Source: Acetobacteraceae bacterium (GTDB lineage Bacteria > Pseudomonadota > Alphaproteobacteria > Acetobacterales > Acetobacteraceae). Taken from it: DNA of 64,000 bases. Under the pieces are notes generated by a model. It did no database searches. It was not told the origin of the DNA and worked only from the letters and a program-made list of their open reading frames with translations. Positions 1 to 9,556 of the stretch are shown piece after piece (the stretch's first letter is position 1; every line of letters begins with the position of its first letter). The stretch is taken from assembly GCA_947474705.1 (NCBI GenBank), contig CANJJS010000011.1, positions 21,199 to 85,198 on the forward strand. The letters run 5' to 3'. The translations under genes were made by a program, and so were the position numbers.

Positions 1-2
1 TG

Positions 3-119
3 GCCGATCCGCGGTTGTTGCAGGACGCGGGCAATCTGGCGGGGATCGTCAAAGGCGGAGAGTTTCACAAATTGGACCGGCGCGCGCTGGAACGGCGGAT
101 GGCGCGCGCCGCTGAATAA
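3..119 (+). CDS. C-terminal fragment of a probable amidohydrolase
   Basis: Only the last 38 codons lie in the window, ending at TAA 117-119. The visible tail contains the phrase NLAGIVKGGEF, which resembles the closing beta-strand of the metal-dependent amidohydrolase fold, where the text usually reads like V-x-V-K-D-G-x. The gene converges on rfbD, with 3 nt between the stop codons. The family call rests on this short tail alone and is tentative; the reading frame itself is sound. Confidence 0.4.
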   Translation, partial: ADPRLLQDAGNLAGIVKGGEFHKLDRRALERRMARAAE

Positions 120-122
120 ACC

Positions 123-1016
123 CTACCTCTCCGCCGCGAAAATCCGGTCGATCGTCCGCCTCAGCCCGTCTCGCCAATGCGGCATCGTCACGCCGAACAG
201 CGACTCCAGACGCCCGCAGTTCAGCCGGGAATTGGGCGGCCGTTTCGCCGGTGTCGGATACTCCGCGGTCGAGATCGCTTCCACCGTCGCGGGCACATTG
301 GCGCCGTGCCGTGCCGCATCCTCGAACACCGCCTCAGCCAGGCCGTGCCAACTCGTTTCCCCCGCGTTGGCGGCGTGCAACAGGCCCCAGTACCGGCTTT
401 CCCATCCGGTCGTCTCGAGCCGGTCCGCGATCGCCAGAATCGCCGCCGCCAGATCGTCGGCCGAGGTCGGGCACCCCAATTGATCCGACACCACCCGCAG
501 CGAGTCCCTGGTTTTCGCCAGTTCCAGCATCGTGCGGACGAAATTGCGGCCGGTTGAGGAATAAACCCAGGCGGTGCGGAGGATGATGGCGCGGGCGCCG
601 GTCCCGAACACCGCGAACTCGCCCGCCAGCTTGCTGCCGCCATAAACATTTTGCGGCCAGACCCAATCGGTCTCGACATAGGGCTCCGTGTTCGACCCAT
701 CGAACACGTAGTCCGTGGACACATGGATCAGCGGAATACCCGCTTCCACGCACAGACGGCCAAGCTCCCCCGGCCCGTCGCGGTTGACCCGCATCGCGCC
801 GTCGTAGTCCTTCTCGGCCGCGTCGACGGCGGTATAGGCGGCGGCGTTCACCACCAGCCAGGGATCTTCGGCGCGAAACACCGCCTCGACCGTTTCCATC
901 CGCTCGAAATCGAACGCGGGCCGTCCCACCACGCGCACCCGGTCGCCGCCCGCCTCCGCCAAAGCCCGCGCGAGTTGCCCGGAGCCGCCGGTCACCAATA
1001 TCCGTTGTTTCGTCAT
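123..1016 (-). CDS. rfbD: dTDP-4-dehydrorhamnose reductase
   Basis: Reduces dTDP-4-keto-L-rhamnose to dTDP-L-rhamnose with NAD(P)H, the last step of rhamnose donor synthesis for surface polysaccharides; cytosolic. The 297-aa protein has the family length. The N-terminal GGSGQLA nucleotide-binding loop lies at residues 10-16, NAAAYTAVD at 57-65, the STDYVFDG segment at 100-107, and the SDR-type pair Y125/K129 in YGGSK. I chose ATG 1016 because ILVTGG follows at once and GAGGG lies 4 nt upstream; longer upstream frame has no family-like sequence. It is the last gene of the leftward rfbBACD operon, 7 nt after rfbC, and ends in TAG. Confidence 0.95.
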   Translation of the reverse strand: MTKQRILVTGGSGQLARALAEAGGDRVRVVGRPAFDFERMETVEAVFRAEDPWLVVNAAAYTAVDAAEKDYDGAMRVNRDGPGELGRLCVEAGIPLIHVSTDYVFDGSNTEPYVETDWVWPQNVYGGSKLAGEFAVFGTGARAIILRTAWVYSSTGRNFVRTMLELAKTRDSLRVVSDQLGCPTSADDLAAAILAIADRLETTGWESRYWGLLHAANAGETSWHGLAEAVFEDAARHGANVPATVEAISTAEYPTPAKRPPNSRLNCGRLESLFGVTMPHWRDGLRRTIDRIFAAER

Positions 1017-1023
1017 TTCGCCC

Positions 1024-1571
1024 TCAGAACCATGCCTCTTGGCCGGACCATCGCGGTAGCAGCAGGTCCTTCTCCGACAGGACCGCCGCCGCGGGATCGA
1101 TCGGCCAGGGCACCGCCAGCGTGGGGTCGTTCCAGATCGCACCGCGTTCCGCGGCACGGTCGTAAGGGGCGGTGACCTTGTAGATGACTTCGGTGTCCTC
1201 GGTCAGTGTGCAATAGCCATGCAAAAAACCGGGCGGACACCACAATTGCTTCCAGTTATCGGCGGTCAGCTCCGCGCCCGCGCGGTGTCCAAATGTCGGC
1301 GACCCGCGCCGCGCATCCACCGCCACGTCCCAGATCGCGCCCCTCACCACGCGCACCAGCTTGCCCTGGGCGTTCGGGCCAATCTGACAATGCAGCCCCC
1401 GCACGACGTATTTCGACGTCGACGTCGCGTGATTGTCCTGAATGAACGGACCGGGAATCCCAGCCTCGGCATAGGCGCTCTGCTTCCAGGTCTCCGAGAA
1501 AAAACCTCGGGAATCGCCGTGGCGAACCGGCGTGACGACAAGGACCTCTGGGATCGCCAGACGTTCGATGT

Positions 1572-1575
<4 letters not shown>
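1024..1575 (-). CDS. rfbC: dTDP-4-dehydrorhamnose 3,5-epimerase
   Basis: Epimerises dTDP-4-keto-6-deoxyglucose at C3 and C5. The 183-aa product is cupin-like, with RGFFSE at 23-28, the catalytic His in RGLHCQ (H62), K72 and the aromatic region around Y132. The start is a TTG at 1573-1575: GAAGGAGA lies about 6-8 nt upstream, [14 protein letters not shown] follows as expected for the family, and no ATG or GTG fits. This TTG overlaps the rfbA TGA stop by 4 nt (ATTGA), so translation is probably coupled to rfbA. Third gene of the rfb operon. Confidence 0.93.
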
Positions 1576-2443
<868 letters not shown>

Positions 2444-2447
<4 letters not shown>

Positions 2448-3499
2448 GCCGCTGTCCCCAATCGTTGTCCCGCGTATTTGGCGGCTTGCACGCCTTCCCA
2501 CCAGGGGCGGTTCGCCAGATACCAGTCGATGGTTAACCCCAAACCGGTTTCGAAATCGTGCGGTGCTTTCCACCCGAGCACCGCCTCCGTCCGCGACGGG
2601 TCGATCTCATACCGGAAGTCATGGCCGGGCCGATCCGCGACAAAGCGGATCAGCCGCTCCCTTGGCCCGCTTCCGTCCGGCAGCCGCCGGTCGAGATGGG
2701 CGCAAATGGCCTTCACCACCTCCAAATTCGAGCGCGGCTGGCGGCCGCCGATGGCATAGGTCTCGCCGGGCCGCCCGGCCTCCACCACCCGGACCAGCGC
2801 TTCGGCATGGTCGGCGACAAACAACCAATCGCGGATGTTGGAGCCATCGCCGTAGACCGGTAGCTCCTTCCCCGCGAGCGCGTTCAGCGTGACCAGCGGG
2901 ATCAACTTTTCCGGGAACTGCCAAGGGCCGTAATTGTTGCAGGTGTTGGAGACCAGCGTCGGCAGCCCATACGTGTGGTACCACGCCCGCACCAGATGGT
3001 CGGAGGCGGCCTTGGTCGCGGAATACGGGCTCCTGGGGTCGTACGCCGTTGTCTCCGTGAACGGCGGGTCGCCGCGATCCAGGGCGCCGAAGACCTCGTC
3101 GGTGGAAACATGATGAAAGTGGAATTTTTCCCGCCGTTCTTTATCGAGCGTGCCGTAATGCCGCCGCGCGGCCTCCAGCAACACGAACGTCCCCGTGACA
3201 TTCGTCCGCACGAACGTTCCAGGTCCGTCGATGGAACGATCGACATGGCTTTCCGCCGCCAAATGCATCACCGCGTCCGGGTCGTGATTTTCAAAAACCT
3301 GGCGCATGGCGTCGGGGTCGGCGATGTCGGCGCGAACCAGGTGGTGCCGGGCCTGGGCTTTGGCGTCTTCCAGCGCGTCCTCCGAGGCGGCATAGGTCAT
3401 TTTGTCGACATTGACGACGGAATGCGGCGTGTGCCGGATCAAATGACGGATGACGGCCGACCCGATAAAGCCGCAGCCACCGGTGATGAGAAGCTTCAT
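2444..3499 (-). CDS. rfbB: dTDP-glucose 4,6-dehydratase
   Basis: NAD-dependent conversion of dTDP-glucose to dTDP-4-keto-6-deoxyglucose. 351 aa extended SDR. The Rossmann motif TGGCGFIG is at 6-13; the catalytic triad is visible as T133-D134-E135 in STDEVFG and Y159/K163 in YSATK. ATG 3499 has AGGAG about 10 nt upstream and opens directly with the beta-strand KLLITGG. First gene of the leftward operon; the 158-nt space to the neighbouring gene (3500-3657) must hold the operon promoter, though I could not pick one convincingly. Confidence 0.96.
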
Positions 3500-3657
3500 A
3501 CGGACGCGGTCTCCTGGTCGGGCGGGCCGTTTGCGGTGGGGCTCGCGCGTGCCAGGGCTTAGCATCCTGGGGTTGTGGTTCTCAACAAAAGCTTGGGGCC
3601 GCGCTCCTTCTCGCCGGCCACCATGTTCCCTTGCCGGATCGAGGGTCGCGGCATGAC

Positions 3658-4833
3658 TTATCCCTTCCGCGCCAGATACTTCTCCGCCAGCGTCGAATAC
3701 CACGACGCCCCCACCGGCAGCACCGCGTCGTTAAAATCGTAACGCGCATGATGCAACAGCGGCTCGTCCGGCCCGCGGCCGGACCCCAACATCAAATACG
3801 CGCCCTGCTTGGCCTCCAGCATATAGGCGAAATCCTCGCCCCCCATCGTCGGCGACGGCAGATGCTTCACCCGAGCCTCCCCCGCGACCAAAGTGGCCGC
3901 CGACACCGCGATAGCCGTAGCGTCCTCGTCGTTCACCGTCGCGGGCGCGTGCCGCGTGAACCGCACCTCCGCCGTCGCGCCGAAACTTTCCGCGATCCCA
4001 ACGGCCAAACGCCGCACACCGTCCTCGATTACCTTTCCGACCTCCGGCCGGAACCATCGCGCGGTGCCTTTCATGACCACGCGCTCCGGAAGGATATTAT
4101 AGGCATCTCCGCCGGAAATATGCCCAATCGAGACCACCCCGCCCTGAATCGGCTCCATGTTCCGCGACACGATCGTTTGCAACGCGTTGACGATATTGGC
4201 CGCGACGACGATCGGATCGACGCCCTGATGCGGAAAGGCTCCGTGGCTGCCTTTTCCCGTGATCGCGATGTCGATCCAGGCGACCGCCGCCATGACATCG
4301 CCATTGCGCCACAGGAACGTCCCGGCCGGCGATTGCGGCCAGTTATGCACACCGAACACCATGTCCATCGGGCATTTTTCGAACAGCCCGTCCTTGACCA
4401 TCTTGTCCGCGCCCGCCTCGTACTCCTCCGCCGGCTGGAAAATCAGATAGACGGTGCCGTCGAAATTCCGGGTCTCCGCCAGATACTTCGCGGCGCCCAA
4501 CAGCATCGTCGTATGCCCGTCGTGCCCGCAGGCGTGCATCGCGTTCGGCGTTTGGCTGGCGTAATCCAGGCCGGTTTCCTCCTGGATCGGCAGCGCGTCC
4601 ATGTCCGCCCGCAGCCCGATCGCCCGATCCGAACTTCCCGCGCGGATCACCCCCACCACCCCGGTCGTCGCCATCCCCGTCACGATCTCGTCCACGCCGA
4701 ACTCACGCAATTTCGCCTGCACCATCGCGGAGGTCCGGAATTCCCGCATCGACAATTCCGGATGCGCGTGCAGATCGCGCCGCCACCCGGTCATTTCTTC
4801 CTGATATTCGGCGATGCGATTGACGACGGGCAT
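3658..4833 (-). CDS. M20 family amidohydrolase (hippurate hydrolase-like)
   Basis: Zinc-type amidohydrolase that cleaves N-acyl or N-aroyl amino acids; cytosolic. 391 aa, typical of the M20D subfamily. HAHPEL sits at 22-27, ADMDALP at 77-82, the metal-binding ACGHDGHT at 101-108 (C102, H104), QPAEE at 133-137 and HNWPQ with H163. ATG 4833 has GGGAG 7 nt upstream. It lies 26 nt downstream of the NAD-binding gene, in the same leftward direction, so the two are probably one transcript. A second M20D protein occurs at 44303-45478. The substrate is not evident. Confidence 0.88.
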   Translation of the reverse strand: MPVVNRIAEYQEEMTGWRRDLHAHPELSMREFRTSAMVQAKLREFGVDEIVTGMATTGVVGVIRAGSSDRAIGLRADMDALPIQEETGLDYASQTPNAMHACGHDGHTTMLLGAAKYLAETRNFDGTVYLIFQPAEEYEAGADKMVKDGLFEKCPMDMVFGVHNWPQSPAGTFLWRNGDVMAAVAWIDIAITGKGSHGAFPHQGVDPIVVAANIVNALQTIVSRNMEPIQGGVVSIGHISGGDAYNILPERVVMKGTARWFRPEVGKVIEDGVRRLAVGIAESFGATAEVRFTRHAPATVNDEDATAIAVSAATLVAGEARVKHLPSPTMGGEDFAYMLEAKQGAYLMLGSGRGPDEPLLHHARYDFNDAVLPVGASWYSTLAEKYLARKG

Positions 4834-4859
4834 GGATCGGACTCCCAGAGAATGGGCCG

Positions 4860-5714
4860 TTATCGCGGGGAAGGGAACGTCAGCGCAAGACCCGCCTCCA
4901 GCGCGATCGGCGTGAACCCCAACAGCTCCCGCATCGGCGAGATGTCGAAATTCTTGTCCTCCAGCAAACGCCGGATCTCCGCCGGCCCGACATTCGGGAG
5001 CCCCGGGATAAACCGCGTCAGCGCCGCCGCCGCGATCAACGGCGCCGCCGGCACTGGAACGATCCTGGGCCGTCCCACGCCGGCCGCCCGCGCCACCGCC
5101 CTGACGAAATCCGCATAGGCCACGGGCTCGGGTCCGGCGATCGTCAACGCGCGCGGCCCACCCCAGTCCCGCGCCAACGCCGCCAGGACCGCGCGAGTCA
5201 CATCGCTCTGATGGATCGGCTGCACCTTCGCCGCGCCCCCGCCCGGCAGCGGCAGGACCGGCAACCGGCGGATCAGCGCGGCCAGCCGGCGGACATTGTC
5301 CTCGCCTTCCGCCCCGTAAATCATCGTGGGATGCAGGATCGCCCCGTCGCGGCCGGAGGCCAGAAACGCCGCCTCGCCCGCCAGAACGCCATTGCCATGA
5401 TCGTCCGGCCAGCGCGTGAATTTCCGCGTCGAGCCCAGAAACACCAGCCGCGCCCCCATCGGCGCCGCCGCGATAACCCGCGCGGCATTGCGGGCATGGG
5501 CGCAACTCACGACATGCGTCGCGTCGCGCAGTGCCGCGGCGAGCCCCTCCCGATCCCCAAGATCCGCCACCCGCGCCGCGGCGGCGAACCCAAGCGCCGC
5601 CCACTTCCGCGCATCCCGCACCACGGGGATCACCCGCCCACCAAGAGCCTGGGCCAGCGCCGCGCCGGACCGGCCGGAGGCCCCGATGACATGAACGAAC
5701 GGAGGAGACGACAT
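4860..5714 (-). CDS. NAD(P)-binding protein, complex I NDUFA9/NmrA-like
   Basis: Atypical SDR of 284 aa, with an N-terminal GASGRSG nucleotide-binding loop at residues 11-17 and no clear YxxxK pair. Proteins of this type are related to the NDUFA9 subunit of respiratory complex I and to NmrA-like sensors. The sequence shows only the Rossmann fold and generic SDR segments (HPTMIYG, IHQSDVTRA). Its position directly upstream of an M20 amidohydrolase gives no clear functional link. The ATG at 5714 is abutted by GGAG with almost no spacer, so the true start may differ by a few codons. Confidence 0.7.
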   Translation of the reverse strand: MSSPPFVHVIGASGRSGAALAQALGGRVIPVVRDARKWAALGFAAAARVADLGDREGLAAALRDATHVVSCAHARNAARVIAAAPMGARLVFLGSTRKFTRWPDDHGNGVLAGEAAFLASGRDGAILHPTMIYGAEGEDNVRRLAALIRRLPVLPLPGGGAAKVQPIHQSDVTRAVLAALARDWGGPRALTIAGPEPVAYADFVRAVARAAGVGRPRIVPVPAAPLIAAAALTRFIPGLPNVGPAEIRRLLEDKNFDISPMRELLGFTPIALEAGLALTFPSPR

Positions 5715-5799
5715 CTCCGCATCATGCCCGATCCAAAAGAATATTGCATCGCCGCATAAGCGCGGTTAGGCCAGAAGGGTTGCGTGAAGGAGAATGAAG

Positions 5800-6681
5800 A
5801 TGCTGCGGCGAGGATTGGTGGTGAGCCTGGCGTTGTTGCCGGCGCGCGCATGGGCCGCGGAAACGCCCGTGGCAGTGACCAGTTTTTCCCTGCTGTCGGA
5901 CTTCACCCGCCGGATCGCGGGCGGCGCGATGCGCGTCGCGAGCCTGGTCCCCGCCGACGCCGACGCGCATGTGTATCAACCCACCGCCGCCGATTCCCGG
6001 ACCTTGGCGGCCGCCCGCATCCTCATTGAAAACGGACTGGGCTTTGAAGGCTGGCTGTCCCGCCTTGGCGAGGCCGCCGGCTTCAAAGGCACCAAAATCG
6101 TCGCCACGGCCGGAATAACACCGCGCCGGATGCCGGACGGGACCGCCACCGCCATCGACCCTCATGCCTGGCAAAATCCAAGAAACGGCATTCGTTACGT
6201 GCGCAATATCGCGGAGGGCCTCGCCGCCGCCGACCCCGCCAACGCCGCGGCCTACCGGGCCAACGCCGCGAAGTTCGTCGCGGACATCGAACGCATGGAT
6301 GCCTGGATCGAGGCGCAATACGCCGCGATCCCCGCGCCACTTCGCAGAATCGTCACGACGCACGACGCCTTCGGCTATTACGGAGACCGTTTCGGCATCG
6401 TCTTCCTGGCCGCCGAGGGCCTGGCCACCGACTCCGAACCCTCCGCCAAATCCATCGCCGCGCTGGTCGCGCAGATCAAACGGGAAAAAGTCCGCACCGT
6501 GTTTCTGGAAAACATGACCGACCCCCGCATCTCGAAAATGCTGGCGCGCGAAACCAATGCCTCGCTCTCCGGTCCGCTGTTTTCGGACTCGCTCTCGAAA
6601 CCGGGAGGACCCGCCGCCGATTATCTGTCGATGCTCAAACATAACACCACGCTGATGGCGCGCGCGATGAGGCCGGCATGA
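5800..6681 (+). CDS. Metal ABC transporter substrate-binding protein (ZnuA-like)
   Basis: Periplasmic metal-binding lipoprotein-like or soluble cluster A-I binding protein. A signal peptide is visible (basic MLRRG, then hydrophobic, ending ARAWAA). Counting from this start, likely ligands are H57 (DAHVYQP), H122 (DPHAWQNP), H188 (THDAFGYYG) and D263 (LFSDSLS). His at the third site is the zinc-type pattern; the His-rich loop of classical ZnuA is absent. AAGGAG at 5787-5792 is ideally placed for ATG 5800; an ATG at 5794 is also in frame. No permease or ATPase gene is adjacent, which is odd. It overlaps the next gene by ATGA. Confidence 0.85.
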   Translation: MLRRGLVVSLALLPARAWAAETPVAVTSFSLLSDFTRRIAGGAMRVASLVPADADAHVYQPTAADSRTLAAARILIENGLGFEGWLSRLGEAAGFKGTKIVATAGITPRRMPDGTATAIDPHAWQNPRNGIRYVRNIAEGLAAADPANAAAYRANAAKFVADIERMDAWIEAQYAAIPAPLRRIVTTHDAFGYYGDRFGIVFLAAEGLATDSEPSAKSIAALVAQIKREKVRTVFLENMTDPRISKMLARETNASLSGPLFSDSLSKPGGPAADYLSMLKHNTTLMARAMRPA

Positions 6682-7172
6682 GCGCGACCCCGGAAGACCT
6701 CTTCGCCGCCCTCGACCAATTGGGCGTCGAACATTCCACCATGACCCACCCGCCAATTTTCACGGTCGAGGAAGGCCGTGCCTGGCATGACAAAATCCCC
6801 GGGCTGCACTGCAAGAATTTATTTCTGAAGGACCGCGAGGGGAAAATCTGGCTGGCCGTCATGCCCGGCGACAAACGCGCCGACCTGAACCAGTTGGAAA
6901 AACGCGTGCGCGCCGCCCGCCTGTCCTTCGCCCGCCCGGACGTGCTGCTGGAGGTTTTGGCCCTGACTCCGGGCTCCGTGACTCCGTTCGGCCTGCTCAA
7001 CGACATCGCGCGCCGCGTCACGGCCGTGATCGACGAGGACCTCTTAAAAAGCGAATGGGTGAATTTTCACCCGCTGCACAACGCCGCCTCCACCACGCTC
7101 CGATCCGCCGGCCTCATGCGCTTCATCCGCTCCCTGGGCTACGACCCGATCGTCGCCGATTGCGGGCCGTAA
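6678..7172 (+). CDS. YbaK/ProX-type aminoacyl-tRNA deacylase domain protein
   Basis: 164-aa single-domain protein of the INS/YbaK superfamily, which hydrolyses mischarged tRNA in trans, for example Ala-tRNA(Pro). Features seen are THPPIFTVEEG near residues 23-33, the conserved core CKNLFLKDREGK with the Lys-rich strand at 45-56, LTPGSVTPFGLLND near 96-109, and a C-terminal HPLHNAAST segment. This matches the ProXp-ala arrangement well. ATG 6678 overlaps the stop of the zinc-binding protein gene, so translation is coupled; the pairing of metal binding and tRNA editing is unexplained and may be only positional. Confidence 0.85.
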   Translation: MSATPEDLFAALDQLGVEHSTMTHPPIFTVEEGRAWHDKIPGLHCKNLFLKDREGKIWLAVMPGDKRADLNQLEKRVRAARLSFARPDVLLEVLALTPGSVTPFGLLNDIARRVTAVIDEDLLKSEWVNFHPLHNAASTTLRSAGLMRFIRSLGYDPIVADCGP

Positions 7173-7182
7173 CCGGGCCGGG

Positions 7183-7530
7183 TCAGACCCCGAAAATCGC
7201 GTTCCGCACTTCCACCAGCGGCGCGTCGCTCTCGTCCGGCAACCGGATCGGCGCGCCCGCCGACGTCTCCACCACATGAAACGGCGTGTCGCGGACCTCC
7301 CAGAACTGCCCTTGACCCCAGACCGCGACCCCGCCACCGGTGTCGTCCGCGTACCAGCCGTCATGTACCGGCACCACGTTCAGGTCCTGACCCCGCGCCG
7401 CGTCGAGGTCGCCCTCGCAGAAAAAGTCCCGCGTTCCGCCCGTCGCGAGCGCCGGTGTCGCGCGTGTCTGCTTGATCTCGAACCCACAGCCCGCCGGCGT
7501 TTCGCCGGAGGTTCTGACAATGAACATCAT
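7183..7530 (-). CDS. Uncharacterised 115-aa protein of the HpaB operon
   Basis: No family recognised. The protein starts MMFIVRTSGETPAGCGF, has no signal peptide or membrane span, and carries HDGWYADDTGGGVAVWGQG near residues 56-74. Its start ATG at 7530 overlaps the stop of the alpha/beta hydrolase gene (7527-7530), so it is the last, translationally coupled member of the five-gene operon running from 11851 leftward. The conserved-looking aromatic and acidic residues and the coupling suggest a real, small accessory protein rather than a random frame. A second in-frame ATG is at 7527. Confidence 0.7.
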   Translation of the reverse strand: MMFIVRTSGETPAGCGFEIKQTRATPALATGGTRDFFCEGDLDAARGQDLNVVPVHDGWYADDTGGGVAVWGQGQFWEVRDTPFHVVETSAGAPIRLPDESDAPLVEVRNAIFGV

Positions 7531-8342
7531 CGGCGTGGCTCCTTCTTCGCATCCAGGAAACCGGCGACAAGGGCGGCGAACGCCTCTGGCTGTTCCAGTT
7601 CCGGGTGATGCCCCGCCGCCGGAATCGTGTCGAACGTGGCGCCGGGAATGAGACCCGCATAGGCGCGCCCATAATCCGGCGTGACGATCCGGTCCGACTC
7701 GCCCCAGATTACCCGTACCGGCACCGCGATCCGATGCAGCCATTGTTTCAATTGCGGATTGTACATGTGCGGCCGCCAGCCGAACAGACACAGCGAGTCC
7801 CAGTTCCGCGCGAGCGCCACCATGTCCTGGTCTGTCATCGCCTCGGATATCGTGGACTGCCAGCCCAGGGCGTAAATCGCCTCGGGCCGGCGTGACGGAT
7901 CGTGCCAGGCGCGGCGGTTCAGTTCCGCGGGATCGGTGTTGAAGAAATGCACGATATCCCGGTCCTCGCGTCCGCCGATCTTGATGCCGACCGGGTCCAC
8001 CAGAATCAGACGGCCAAGCTTCGCCGGCCGGGTCACCGCGAGTTCCGCGGCGATCCAGCCGCCAAACGACAGGCCGATCACCGTGATATCGTCGCCCGGC
8101 AGCGCCTCCAAAATCGACTGATAAACGTTCACGAGGTCGTAGGGCGTATCGAAATCCCCGGGACCGGGCGATCCGCCAAAGCCCGGATGCGATGGCGCCA
8201 CGACCTCCCCATGCGCCGCCAGCAGGTCCACGAAGGGCGCCTTCGGATGCACCGGATTGGTGCCGTGAATCACCAGAATGGGACGCCCGGAGCCCCGGCG
8301 CAGCACTTCGAGATCGAACGGACCGGCACGCATCGTCGTCAT
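7527..8342 (-). CDS. Alpha/beta hydrolase
   Basis: 271-aa soluble hydrolase. The oxyanion region HGTNP is at 26-30, the nucleophile elbow GLSFGG gives Ser92, WGESDRIV gives Asp217 as the likely acid, and AAGHHPELE gives His245 or His246. The layout is that of meta-cleavage-product hydrolases and related C-C or ester hydrolases, without sequence enough to choose. Overlaps the LLM gene by 4 nt (8339-8342) and the next gene by 4 nt, so it is co-translated in the HpaB operon. A role in cleaving a ring-opened or esterified intermediate is inference. Confidence 0.88.
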   Translation of the reverse strand: MTTMRAGPFDLEVLRRGSGRPILVIHGTNPVHPKAPFVDLLAAHGEVVAPSHPGFGGSPGPGDFDTPYDLVNVYQSILEALPGDDITVIGLSFGGWIAAELAVTRPAKLGRLILVDPVGIKIGGREDRDIVHFFNTDPAELNRRAWHDPSRRPEAIYALGWQSTISEAMTDQDMVALARNWDSLCLFGWRPHMYNPQLKQWLHRIAVPVRVIWGESDRIVTPDYGRAYAGLIPGATFDTIPAAGHHPELEQPEAFAALVAGFLDAKKEPRR

Positions 8343-9514
8343 TGCGCGGCCACCGGCATGTCGAGATCCACGGGCCCAAGGTCCTGGAGCTGAGGCAAAA
8401 CCTCCTTCGCGGCGAGGGTAAAACTCTTCATCGCCTCCGCGTGGGTGACGAGCCCCTGCCGTGTCATCATGATGATCCGCCCGACCCCGCCAACGCGCTG
8501 GCGGAATTCCTTGATCTGCCGGACAACGGTATCGGGACTGCCGCAGAACATCTGCCCCTGCCGGATCAGCGTCGCCACGGACAGGTCGGACGGACGTTTG
8601 GACGCCCCGCCCCGCCAGGCCGCGGGCGTCAGCTCGGGTGGTAACTGGCCTGGCTGAAATTTTGACATTTGCGGCGAGCTTTTGATGCTGACCGTGAGGA
8701 ACCAGGCGATTTTCGCGCCGATACGGAAGGCTTCCTCGTCGGTGTCGCCCACGTAACAGAAGGCCATGTAGGAAAAACGGTCCTCGCCCGGCACCGGCAG
8801 ACCGGCCTCGGCGCGGGCTTTCTTATAGGAGTCGTAGGCGGTTTTGGTGCGGTCGTAGCCGCCGAACAGGAGCGTGTTGACGTACCCCCGGCGCCCGAGT
8901 TCCGCGCAGGTCGGAAGATCGCTCGTCGCGGCCCAGAATTCCGGCCGCGGCTTCTGCCAGGGGCGCGGCCAGATGTTGACATGCGCGTGGGTGAAGAACT
9001 TGCCTTCCCAACTGAAGGGCCCTTCGTGAGACGTAAGAGATTTCTCGATCAGATCGATCGCTTCCCATTCCCGTTCCCGGATGCGCATCGGATTGGCGTC
9101 GCCGGAAACCATCTCGGTCGCGCCGGATTTGACGAAGCCAATGTCCAGCCGCCCGCGAGACACCACATCGATGGTAGCGTATTCCGTCGCCACCCGCACC
9201 GGATCGGGCCGCACGGTAATCAGCGTCCCCAACGACAGAATCCGGACTTTTTTGGTGAGACTGGCGACGATGCCGGTGATCACGGGGCTCGCGGCCCAGA
9301 GATTGTTGATCCCGGAATGATGCTCATTGGTGACGATATGCAGGCCGATCTCGTCGCAATGCCGGTATTCTTCCCAGATTTCGTCGTAAAGCCCCGCCGC
9401 TATTTCGGGTTCGCAATATTTATTCGGCAGGCTGGCGCGCACCGACGGCGCCGCGTCCAGCACTTCCGCCGGCACGAAAGGGTAGGGGCATTCGCAGTGG
9501 TTCCAAAGTTCCAT
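8339..9514 (-). CDS. LLM class flavin-dependent oxidoreductase
   Basis: Luciferase-like TIM-barrel enzyme using reduced flavin (FMNH2 or F420-type fold relatives). 391 aa. Visible family features are the N-terminal strand with IVTNEHHSG near 60-68, ATIDVVSRGRLDIGFVKSG near 118-136, and GSPDTVVRQIKEF near the C-terminus, the usual SxxxV phosphate-loop region. ATG 9514 has GAAGGAG 8 nt upstream. In the operon it lies between the dienelactone hydrolase and alpha/beta hydrolase genes, as expected for a monooxygenase in a degradation route. Confidence 0.88.
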   Translation of the reverse strand: MELWNHCECPYPFVPAEVLDAAPSVRASLPNKYCEPEIAAGLYDEIWEEYRHCDEIGLHIVTNEHHSGINNLWAASPVITGIVASLTKKVRILSLGTLITVRPDPVRVATEYATIDVVSRGRLDIGFVKSGATEMVSGDANPMRIREREWEAIDLIEKSLTSHEGPFSWEGKFFTHAHVNIWPRPWQKPRPEFWAATSDLPTCAELGRRGYVNTLLFGGYDRTKTAYDSYKKARAEAGLPVPGEDRFSYMAFCYVGDTDEEAFRIGAKIAWFLTVSIKSSPQMSKFQPGQLPPELTPAAWRGGASKRPSDLSVATLIRQGQMFCGSPDTVVRQIKEFRQRVGGVGRIIMMTRQGLVTHAEAMKSFTLAAKEVLPQLQDLGPVDLDMPVAAQ

Positions 9515-9556
9515 GGTCGCGACTCCTTCAAACACCGATGACGGATCCGGGCGTGG

